Assembly: GCA_937967805.1 (NCBI GenBank)
Contig: CALBTC010000134.1
Location: forward strand, 1 to 8,396
Length of the DNA stretch: 8,396 bases
Origin: an uncultured Anaerolineaceae bacterium
GTDB taxonomy: Bacteria > Chloroflexota > Anaerolineae > Promineifilales > Promineifilaceae
Direction of reading: 5' to 3'
The notes under the pieces are model-generated. The model searched no databases. It worked only from the letters and a program-made list of their open reading frames with translations, and had not been told where the DNA came from. Every line of letters starts with the position of its first letter. Positions within the stretch are counted from its first letter, which is position 1. Of this stretch, positions 1 through 6,015 are shown one piece after another. The position numbers and the translations under genes were made by a program.

Positions 1-749
1 GCCACAAAATAAGTGACGCCCTGTACGGTCGGCCGTTTTTGCAGCTCGCGCCAAAAGTCCAAATATTGCTGCGCTTTTTTGTAAACAGGCGTGCCCGCTT
101 TGTTGTTGCTGGCTTCAGTCACCCAAATGGGCTTAAAGCGGAAGCGGCTGATGTAATCATCCAGCACGCCCAGCGCCGTTTCCATGGGGTAGACGTTTGA
201 CCAGTAGATATGAACGCCCAGCCCGTCTGCCGCCTCTACGGCGGCACGGCTGGCTTCTATAAACTGTATATGATCTTGCTTGATGCCGGAAACGGCCGCA
301 CCCGGCGACAATCCCGGATAAATAAATTTACGGCCCGGTAATGCCTGGCGGTAAAGCCGCAAAACCTCAGCCCACCATTGGGCAAAGCTGGCCCCGTCAT
401 GCCAGGCACCGGTTAGCCCTTCCGGCACCAGATTTGGCTCATTGTGCAGCTCGATGACCACATCTTTGCCGGAGCCGATCATATCCAGCGTGCGCCGCAC
501 GTCGTTGATGGTGTCATTCAGGAATTGGCCGGGGCTAATGTTGCGCACACCGCCCTGCGAACGAAAGTCGAGGAAGGCGCGCACCACCCAGCGGACGTTG
601 GGGTGGGCTTTGGATAGTTTTTGTACGGCCGATGGCTCATGAAATGACAGCACCTTAATCATCCCCGGACGCATTTCGGCAAACTCTTCAATCTCGGCCT
701 GCGAGATGCCGGGATCAGCTGATGCATGCAGCCCAATGCTGGCACTCCC
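1..749 (-). other. Clan-A-like glycoside hydrolase domain of the fusion protein, incomplete
   Basis: Residues 534 to the window edge read as an alternating strand/helix barrel: SIGLHAS (strand 1), MIKVLSFH, WVVRAFLDF, VVIELHNEPN (strand 4 with E637), FIYPGLSPG, GLGVHIYWS and IWVTEAS (strand 7 with E745). NEP on strand 4, His/Tyr on strand 6 and Glu on strand 7 match clan A retaining glycosidases. I cannot assign a numbered GH family. The last residues, GVTYFVA, look like strand 8. Confidence 0.72.
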
Positions 750-2348
750 TAAGAGCGGTGGCTCCGGGTCTAACACTTCTTCCGGCGGCTTGATAGTGTC
801 CGCAACGGGACCGGTAACTGTCTGCTGCAACACGTCATCATCCACCCGAACAGGCGTGTACTCGCCTCGTGGCTCGCCGGTTACAATCATGCTGGCATTG
901 CCGGGCACAAAGCCTACTTTTTCTGCGTCCCGCCTAGGTGCTTTACGCAAATTGATGCCGTATTGGCCGGCCGTGGCCATGCCGCCAGAAACGGTGATAC
1001 CGGCTGTAAAAGCCCAACCGGGTGTTGTATCTGCGGTCGGCTGTGGTGTAGGTGTTGGCGTGGCGGTATCGCCGGGCAGCGGTGTGGGTTGTGTAACCGT
1101 GGGCAGCGTGGCCGGAATATTGCGCAGGCTGCTGCGGGGCACATAAACCGGTGTGTATTCGCCGCTGGTTTGTCCGGCAAGGGTGCCGGTGCCGCCTTCT
1201 ACAAACAGTCCCAGCTTGCCGCCCCCGCGAACTGGTGCAGCCCGTAAGTTGGTACCAAAACGGCCGGAAATGACTTGACGGCCGTTGATTGTCAAATTTT
1301 GGGTATAGGCCCAGCCTAAAATGGCATCGGCTGGCGGTGGTGTTGATGGTTCTGGTTCTGGCGTGACCGGCGGGGCGACCTCATCAGGGATATTCACAGG
1401 ACCAGAAAAGTCGGCGCGGCGGGCGGTTACCGGTGTGTATTCGCCCTGCGCTGCCCCCGTGATGGTGAGCGTGCTGCCACCTTTCACCAGCCCCATGTTG
1501 GTGGCCGTCCGAGTAGGTGCGGCTCGCAGATTTATGCCATACTCGCCTACAACGGCCTGGTTGCCACTGCGCGTAATGTAGTTGGTAAAGGCCCAGCCAT
1601 TCACCACATTCTCTGTCGGAGATGGCGGTGGAGCCGGAGCGGGTGGCTCTGGAGTGGGCACATTGCTCAGTGAGGCATTGGCTACTTTTACCGGTGTATA
1701 TTGACCTCTCGGCGATCCCGTAACAATCATAATTGTGCCGCCAGGAACCAGGTCGATTTTTTTGCCGACCACGCTGGGTGTTTCCCGCAAGTTAATGCCA
1801 CCGCTGTTGGCCTGGGCCAGATCACCGGCGACAATGATGCCGTCCGTGTAGGCCCAGCCTTCTGTGTATGGTCCGGCCGGACGCTGCCAGCCCAGCAAGG
1901 GCAGCAAAAATGGGGTGGGATCAAAGATGTTGAAAGGCCATTTAGTGCCGCTGTTATCAGTGTAGCTGCTGTTTACGCGCTTCAAAGTAAGGTGCAAATG
2001 AGAGCCGAAGCTGTTCCCTGTGTTATCAGCCAGGCCAAGCTGGTCGCCTGCTTTGACCGGTTGGCCCACCTGCACCGTGGCCCTTTGCAGGTGAGCGTAG
2101 ATGGTTTGCCAGCCATCCTCATGATCGACACGGACGTGAATGCCATAATTATGATTATTGGCCTGGGTATTCACCACGCGCACTGTGCCGGGGGCGACGG
2201 CATAAATTTTGCTGCCGGTCGGGGCCATCAAATCCAACCCTTCGTGGCCGGGCAGGCCAAACTGGGCATAGTTATGGGGATTTTGCCCAAAATATTGGTT
2301 GATTTGGCGGAATTCGGTGGGCCAAACTTCAAACTTGAAATCGCTCAT
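1..2348 (-). CDS. M23 (LytM) peptidase - four SH3b-like repeats - clan-A-like glycoside hydrolase fusion, 3' end outside window
   Basis: One open frame of 782 codons runs from the ATG at 2348 off the left edge. Residues ~13-150 form an M23 zinc endopeptidase domain: H35, D39 and H119 as metal ligands, H86 (YAHLQ) and H117 (SHLHL) as catalytic histidines. Four SH3b-like repeats follow (~164-230, 251-321, 345-412, 444-511), each GWAxT...NLRxxP...YTPV, with P/T/E-rich linkers. From ~534 a glycosidase barrel begins: E637 in HNEPN is the likely acid/base, H713-x-Y715 lies on a later strand, and E745 in WVTEAS is the likely nucleophile. Family knowledge suggests cell-wall peptide cleavage, wall or glycan binding, and glycan cleavage. 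The start is set by AAGGAG six bases upstream. Oddly, the N-terminus (MSDFKFEVWP) is polar, with no signal peptide or membrane helix. The barrel seems to need only a short further stretch after FVA. Domain calls are confident; the substrate is unknown. Confidence 0.9.
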   Translation of the reverse strand, partial: MSDFKFEVWPTEFRQINQYFGQNPHNYAQFGLPGHEGLDLMAPTGSKIYAVAPGTVRVVNTQANNHNYGIHVRVDHEDGWQTIYAHLQRATVQVGQPVKAGDQLGLADNTGNSFGSHLHLTLKRVNSSYTDNSGTKWPFNIFDPTPFLLPLLGWQRPAGPYTEGWAYTDGIIVAGDLAQANSGGINLRETPSVVGKKIDLVPGGTIMIVTGSPRGQYTPVKVANASLSNVPTPEPPAPAPPPSPTENVVNGWAFTNYITRSGNQAVVGEYGINLRAAPTRTATNMGLVKGGSTLTITGAAQGEYTPVTARRADFSGPVNIPDEVAPPVTPEPEPSTPPPADAILGWAYTQNLTINGRQVISGRFGTNLRAAPVRGGGKLGLFVEGGTGTLAGQTSGEYTPVYVPRSSLRNIPATLPTVTQPTPLPGDTATPTPTPQPTADTTPGWAFTAGITVSGGMATAGQYGINLRKAPRRDAEKVGFVPGNASMIVTGEPRGEYTPVRVDDDVLQQTVTGPVADTIKPPEEVLDPEPPLLGSASIGLHASADPGISQAEIEEFAEMRPGMIKVLSFHEPSAVQKLSKAHPNVRWVVRAFLDFRSQGGVRNISPGQFLNDTINDVRRTLDMIGSGKDVVIELHNEPNLVPEGLTGAWHDGASFAQWWAEVLRLYRQALPGRKFIYPGLSPGAAVSGIKQDHIQFIEASRAAVEAADGLGVHIYWSNVYPMETALGVLDDYISRFRFKPIWVTEASNNKAGTPVYKKAQQYLDFWRELQKRPTVQGVTYFV
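816..1859 (-). repeat. Four SH3b-like domain repeats within the fusion gene
   Basis: The repeats lie at 1659-1859, 1386-1598, 1113-1316 and 816-1019. Each opens with GWAYT or GWAFT, has a core of GxNLRxxP (GINLRET, GINLRAAP, GTNLRAAP, GINLRKAP), and closes with GQYTPV or GEYTPV. The NLR core matches the bacterial SH3 pattern, where the end is more often G-W-Y-x-V. The protein repeats are clear while the DNA has diverged, so the duplications look old. Linkers are rich in P, T and E. Likely role: binding cell wall or another glycan. Confidence 0.8.
1899..2312 (-). other. M23/LytM peptidase domain of the fusion protein
   Basis: This segment encodes residues ~13-150. The zinc site GHEGLD (H35, D39), the YAH histidine (H86) and the closing HxH (H117, H119) are all intact, so the domain should be catalytically competent. 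It begins with QINQYFGQNP, the usual entry to the LytM fold, and ends at DPTPFLLP before the first SH3b-like repeat. Confidence 0.88.
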
Positions 2349-2354
2349 ACGACA

Positions 2355-2360
2355 CTCCTT
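2355..2360 (-). promoter_or_regulatory. Ribosome binding site of the M23/GH fusion gene
   Basis: On the minus strand AAGGAG lies six bases before ATG 2348. It is the strongest Shine-Dalgarno sequence in the window and fixes the start, and with it the absence of a signal peptide. Confidence 0.75.
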
Positions 2361-2392
2361 GATTCTGGCTGGGTTTACAAAGCGGTAGTGCA

Positions 2393-2422
2393 AATATAGT
2401 GCAGATTGTACCTGTTTGTAAA
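2393..2422 (-). promoter_or_regulatory. Candidate housekeeping-sigma promoter of the M23/GH fusion gene
   Basis: On the minus strand TTTACA (2417-2422, five of six to TTGACA) and TATATT (2393-2398, five of six to TATAAT) are separated by 18 bases. They lie about 45 bases upstream of the ATG. A second pairing, AGGACA with TACAAT, overlaps it. Two near-identical 11-mers, GCTTTACAAAC and GCTTTGTAAAC, flank the -10 and could be operator sites. This is inferred from sequence alone. Confidence 0.35.
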
Positions 2423-2483
2423 GCATTGTCCTAGCGGTGTGGTCTTCGGCCGGCCCCAAACCCTGTTTGGCACACTCCCCTGG

Positions 2484-3416
2484 CTACACGGCCGTTTCCT
2501 CCAAATCCTCTTCCCCCCGATGCAGCTCAATATCCTCCCACGACACCGGATCATCCACCGGCTCTAAGTGAGTAAACACCGTTACCGGAGCCATCACCTG
2601 GCGCAAATCGCGCTCAATGGATTCCAGCAGCGTATGCCCGCGCTGCACCGACCAGTCGCCGGGCACCTGGATGTGCACCGATACAAAGCGATTGGCCCCC
2701 GATTGGCGCGTGCGCAGCGCGTGGTACTGCACCTCCTCAGAGCGATAGTTATCCAGCACTTGCCGCACTTTAGCCGTTTCTTCTGCCGGTAACGACGTAT
2801 CCATCAGGCCGTTGACGGCCGTTCTCAGCAGCTTCACCCCCGTGCGAATGATGTGCAGCGCCACCAGCAGCGCCACCACCGGGTCCAGCCACTGCCAGCC
2901 GGTCCACCAGACGGCCGTTACCCCCACAAGCACCCCCACCGAGGTCCACACGTCCGTGAGCAAATGTTGGGCATTGGCCGTGAGCGTCAGCGAATTGTGC
3001 TGCCTGCCCACGCGAAGCAGCACCAGCGCAGTTAGACCGTTGCCCAGTGCCGCCAGCACAGACACCAACAAACCCAGTCCGATTTGTTGCAAAGGCTGGG
3101 GGTGAATGAGCCGCTGCACGGCCGTATACCCAATCGCCAGGGCCGCCACCAAGATCAGGCCGCCCTCAATCCCACCGGAAAAATACTCGGCCTTGCTGTG
3201 GCCGTACTCGTGTTCATCATCCGGCGGCTGGGCAGCGATAGTAAGGATGGCGAGGGCAAAAACGGCCGTCAGTAAATTCACGCCCGACTCCAACGCGTCG
3301 GACAACAGACCCACGGAGCCGGTCAGCCAGTAGGCAGCGGCTTTGAGACCAATGGTGAGAACGGCCGTGGCAATCGACAGCCAGGCATAGCGGGTGAGTT
3401 GATGACGATTTTGCAT
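2484..3416 (-). CDS. Cation diffusion facilitator (CDF) family metal efflux transporter
   Basis: This 310-residue inner-membrane protein should export divalent metal (Zn2+, Fe2+ or Mn2+) in exchange for protons, as a homodimer. About six membrane helices cover residues 12-195, followed by a ~110-residue cytoplasmic domain. Landmarks are SDALES in helix 2, the DDEHEYGHSKAE loop (D67, H69, H73; likely site B) and H151xxxD155 in helix 5. C-terminal H232, H248, H261 and H283 fall at the numbers I recall for the E. coli YiiP/FieF dinuclear site. Aligned to YiiP, the helix 2 ligands D45 and D49 become E43 and N47, so metal preference may differ. The acidic tail ends ETAV. The length is normal. Upstream there is no clear Shine-Dalgarno sequence before the ATG. 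The gene carries six of the window's 14 ACGGCCGT octamers, all read as Thr-Ala-Val. Confidence 0.92.
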   Translation of the reverse strand: MQNRHQLTRYAWLSIATAVLTIGLKAAAYWLTGSVGLLSDALESGVNLLTAVFALAILTIAAQPPDDEHEYGHSKAEYFSGGIEGGLILVAALAIGYTAVQRLIHPQPLQQIGLGLLVSVLAALGNGLTALVLLRVGRQHNSLTLTANAQHLLTDVWTSVGVLVGVTAVWWTGWQWLDPVVALLVALHIIRTGVKLLRTAVNGLMDTSLPAEETAKVRQVLDNYRSEEVQYHALRTRQSGANRFVSVHIQVPGDWSVQRGHTLLESIERDLRQVMAPVTVFTHLEPVDDPVSWEDIELHRGEEDLEETAV

Positions 3417-3440
3417 ACTTTTATTGTGATGGAGGCACTC

Positions 3441-3468
3441 ATCAATTTCTACCCGGGAGGATCAATTT
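3441..3468 (-). promoter_or_regulatory. Paired 8-bp direct repeats upstream of the CDF gene, possible operator
   Basis: ATCAATTT occurs at 3441-3448 and 3461-3468, exactly 20 bases apart start to start, with the palindrome CCCGGG between. The pair lies 25-52 bases upstream of the CDF start. Two helical turns of spacing suits a dimeric regulator, but a metal sensor is only a guess. No convincing -10/-35 pair was found in this 135-base gap. Confidence 0.25.
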
Positions 3469-3551
3469 TGATTTAGTCTGGCCTAAGTTGCAGTGTAGTT
3501 GGGGTGAATACGGCCGTTTAGTCCAGCTAATTTGGCATAGGTTTCTGTGAT

Positions 3552-4568
3552 TTAGCTTTTACTGTATCTTTTCTGAATATTGGGCACCAAATAGTCGTCA
3601 AAGGCGCGGGCCACATCATAAACAGGCTGCCAGCCCCAATCCTTGCGCGCCTGCTTGTCGTTTAAACCCGCCGGCCAACTGTCTATGATTCCCTGGCGAT
3701 GCCGATCTGGGGTAAAGGTAATCTGGGCCTGAGGAAACGTTTTTTCTACCTGTGCTTTGAACTCAGCGGCAGAGAGGCTAAAGCTGGTGACGTTGTACAC
3801 GGCACGGCTCAACTCGCTACGCGGTACCTCCCACAGTTGCAGCAGCGAAGTTATCGCATCGGGCATGGCCATAAAAGGAATGGTGCTGTCTTCCCGCACG
3901 AAACATGTGTACGGCACCCCTTTGGCGGCGGCGTGCAGCATCTCTGGTCCGAAGTCGCTGGTGCCGCCGGAGGGTACCGTAAAGGCGCTGATCAGCCCCG
4001 GAAAACGGACGCTGCGAAAGTCCAGCATCGTTGGTGTCGTTTCGGCCAACTGCTGGTAATTTTGGCTGTAGTAGCTGCCCAGTTGTTCGCAGTACAGCTT
4101 GTTACAGCCATACATGGTGGTGGGATAGTTCCAATCCCATTCACGCACGTTAAAATCCCGCTGTTTTGTGTCCAGGTCGGGCATGCCGTAAACGGCAATA
4201 GAGCTGGGAAACAGGAAGCGCACCGGCCTGCCGCGCTGCTGCGACTGCCCGGCGGCCAACTGCAACAGATTTAACGTGCCATTAACATTGACCTGATGGG
4301 CCAGCTCCGGCGAGAATTCACTGCGGGTGGAAAGCAGCGCCGCCAGATGGAAAATTGTGTCAAATTCATACTCAGTTATCAGACGGGCAAACAATTTTTG
4401 GTCTAAAATGTCGCCAATGATGTGGGTGGAACGGCCGTCCAACTCCTTGGGCAGCGAGTGCAAATCAAGCGTCAACAGGATGTATTCGCCATTGGCTGAC
4501 AATTGCTCAACGAGCGCCTGGCCAATTTCACCAGCCGCGCCGGTTATCAATATTGCTTTTTTGCGCAT
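3552..4568 (-). CDS. Extended SDR / NAD-dependent epimerase-dehydratase family protein, probable SDR-type L-threonine 3-dehydrogenase
   Basis: This 338-residue cytosolic oxidoreductase has an N-terminal Rossmann fold: TGAAGEIG (G10, G13, G16) binds dinucleotide, D35 at the end of strand 2 favours NAD+, and GDILD follows. The catalytic set is S122/S123 (PSSIAVYG) and Y153-x3-K157 (YGCNK). The second half, with GGTSDFGPEM, PYTCFV, MPDAI, IIDSWP and ARKDWGW, resembles the SDR-type threonine dehydrogenases rather than sugar epimerases. Those oxidise L-threonine to 2-amino-3-oxobutyrate using NAD+. The usual partner, 2-amino-3-ketobutyrate CoA ligase (kbl), is not adjacent. The start has AGAGAGG five bases upstream (4574-4580). 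The gene is divergent from the AI-2E operon. A sugar-nucleotide epimerase remains possible; the superfamily is certain. Confidence 0.85.
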   Translation of the reverse strand: MRKKAILITGAAGEIGQALVEQLSANGEYILLTLDLHSLPKELDGRSTHIIGDILDQKLFARLITEYEFDTIFHLAALLSTRSEFSPELAHQVNVNGTLNLLQLAAGQSQQRGRPVRFLFPSSIAVYGMPDLDTKQRDFNVREWDWNYPTTMYGCNKLYCEQLGSYYSQNYQQLAETTPTMLDFRSVRFPGLISAFTVPSGGTSDFGPEMLHAAAKGVPYTCFVREDSTIPFMAMPDAITSLLQLWEVPRSELSRAVYNVTSFSLSAAEFKAQVEKTFPQAQITFTPDRHRQGIIDSWPAGLNDKQARKDWGWQPVYDVARAFDDYLVPNIQKRYSKS

Positions 4569-4614
4569 TCGAACCTCTCTTATGCTTATGATTCAGTAGG
4601 ATGCGGTTATCATA

Positions 4615-4629
4615 TCATGATTGTCATGA
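4615..4629. promoter_or_regulatory. Tandem palindrome TCATGA-TTG-TCATGA in the divergent intergenic region
   Basis: Two copies of the palindromic hexamer TCATGA are separated by TTG, which also makes a larger inverted repeat centred on TTG. The site lies 47 bases upstream of the SDR start, and a TATGAT-like -10 of the minus strand (4609-4614) abuts it. Its position suggests an operator for the SDR gene or for both divergent genes. No regulator can be named. Confidence 0.35.
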
Positions 4630-4706
4630 AATGCTGGGTGCCAAACGGCCGAATTTAAACATGATCTTTAGCAAAACGGCCGTTGCCTGAAACGATAGTC
4701 CAAAGA

Positions 4707-4734
4707 TTGACGTACAGCCAAAGCTTGTGTTAAT
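4707..4734 (+). promoter_or_regulatory. Candidate promoter of the AI-2E/TPR/rhomboid operon
   Basis: TTGACG (4707-4712, five of six to consensus) and GTTAAT (4729-4734, four of six) are 16 bases apart. TG at 4726-4727 gives an extended -10. Transcription would begin near 4741, about 20 bases before ATG 4763. That would place the upstream in-frame GTG at 4727 inside the promoter, which argues against it as a start. Confidence 0.45.
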
Positions 4735-4750
4735 CTCATACCCCAACAGC

Positions 4751-4754
4751 GAGG
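4751..4754 (+). promoter_or_regulatory. Ribosome binding site deciding the AI-2E gene start
   Basis: GAGG lies eight bases before ATG 4763 but only two bases before ATG 4757, so 4763 is the better start. Confidence 0.55.
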
Positions 4755-4762
4755 AAATGACC

Positions 4763-6004
4763 ATGAGTAACAACAGCGGGTTATCCCCTGAACCAACGGA
4801 ATATGAATCTCCGCACTGGTCACGCAGCACCAAAGTGATCGTAACCGTGGCGGCACTGCTGCTGGTACTCTGGCTGGCCTACCGCTTTCAATCCCTTATC
4901 TCCCTGATCGTCATCGCCGCTATTTTGGCCTACGTGCTCAACCCGATTATTGTGCAGTTAGATAAAAGAACGAGGATAAAGCGCAGCTCAGGCATTCTAA
5001 TTGTTTATTTGCTGCTGGCTGTCGCGGTGATCGGCGGATTCATTGCCCTGGGATTTGCTGCATTTGAGCAAATCAGTTCACTGATCGAACAGGTTCCCAT
5101 GTTTATTCAGGACATTACGGCCGTCATTGAAGAATTTACCGCCCGTACCGACCCCATTGTCATTGGCCCTTTTGACCTTGATCCCGGCATGATCAACGTC
5201 GACCTCATCCAGCAGCAAATCATTGGCTGGGTAGAGCCGGCTGTCAGCCAGGGTGGGCTTTTGGTCACCAATGTGGCGACCACTACCGTTGCCACCCTCG
5301 GAAATCTTTTCTTCATTTTTGTCATCTCCATCTACCTGGCCATAGAAATTCCCCAGTTAGGCGGACGGGTAGCAGATATGGCCCAGTTGCCCGGCTACCG
5401 GCGGGACGTCGAGCGGTTATTGCGTGAATTCGGCCGTATTTGGAGCGCCTACTTGCGTGGGCAGGTCATTTTGGGTGTGGTGATCTTCTTAGTGGTGTGG
5501 CTAGGGTTGGCTTTGCTTGGCGTGCAAAACTCGCTGGCTTTGGGCCTGCTCTCTGGCCTGTTAGAATTCATTCCAGTTTTAGGACCTATTATTGGAGCCG
5601 GGGCCGCCATCATCGTGGCGCTCTTCCAGCCGGAGACGTTAGGACAGCTGGCCAACTGGCAATATGCCGGGATTGTGCTCATCTTCATGCTCATTGTGCA
5701 GCAGTTGGAAAACAACATCCTGGTGCCCCGTATCGTGGGTGAGTCGCTGGATTTGCACCCGCTGATCGTGATCATCGGGGTGTTTATGGGCAGCAGTCTG
5801 GCCGGTATTTTAGGGGCAATTTTGGCCGCACCGGTCGTAGCCACGTTAAAATTGGTCAGCATCTACGCCTGGCGCAAGATGTTTGACCAACCCCCTTTTC
5901 CCCAACCAGAAAGGGAACCTGAAGAATCGGCATCGGCTAAGCTGATTAAGCGGGGGCAAGAATTGCTGCCCAAACGCAAGAAAGGAAGTAAGCCTGCCAA
6001 GTAG
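4763..6004 (+). CDS. AI-2E family transporter (PerM/UPF0118-type membrane protein)
   Basis: This 413-residue polytopic inner-membrane protein belongs to the AI-2E/PerM family, whose members have been linked to autoinducer-2 export, sodium/proton exchange or permease roles; the substrate here is unknown. Hydrophobic segments lie near residues 24-40, 44-64, 77-99, 174-194, 232-252, 257-288, 300-314 and 333-365. Family landmarks are AAILAYVLNPI (52-62), RGQVILGVV (232-240), EFIPVLGPIIGA (268-279) and QQLENNILVPRIVG (313-326). Between helices 3 and 4 is the usual soluble loop. The tail after 372 is charged and Lys-rich, so probably cytoplasmic. I chose ATG 4763 over GTG 4727 and ATG 4757 because of the GAGG spacing and the predicted promoter. 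It is first in a probable operon; the TPR gene starts 11 bases after its stop. The family call is firm. Confidence 0.92.
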   Translation: MSNNSGLSPEPTEYESPHWSRSTKVIVTVAALLLVLWLAYRFQSLISLIVIAAILAYVLNPIIVQLDKRTRIKRSSGILIVYLLLAVAVIGGFIALGFAAFEQISSLIEQVPMFIQDITAVIEEFTARTDPIVIGPFDLDPGMINVDLIQQQIIGWVEPAVSQGGLLVTNVATTTVATLGNLFFIFVISIYLAIEIPQLGGRVADMAQLPGYRRDVERLLREFGRIWSAYLRGQVILGVVIFLVVWLGLALLGVQNSLALGLLSGLLEFIPVLGPIIGAGAAIIVALFQPETLGQLANWQYAGIVLIFMLIVQQLENNILVPRIVGESLDLHPLIVIIGVFMGSSLAGILGAILAAPVVATLKLVSIYAWRKMFDQPPFPQPEREPEESASAKLIKRGQELLPKRKKGSKPAK

Positions 6005-6015
6005 AATTATTCTTT

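Noticed and set aside
706..1146. 146-codon plus-strand frame rich in Gly, Ser and Val
   Set aside because: It is the mirror of the SH3b repeats and P/T-rich linkers on the minus strand.
1701..2399. 232-codon open frame on the plus strand
   Set aside because: It lies antisense to the M23 domain, whose zinc and catalytic motifs are unmistakable on the minus strand; its translation shows no family motif.
2454..2473. Hairpin CCAAA-ccctg-TTTGG after the CDF gene as a terminator
   Set aside because: The stem is only five base pairs and no T-tract follows on the minus strand.
3510..3540. TTAG-tccag-CTAA inverted repeat as terminator of the SDR gene
   Set aside because: A four-base AT-rich stem without a T-tract is too weak to claim.
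3699..4274. 191-codon plus-strand frame
   Set aside because: It is antisense to the SDR gene, which holds the GxxGxxG and YxxxK motifs.
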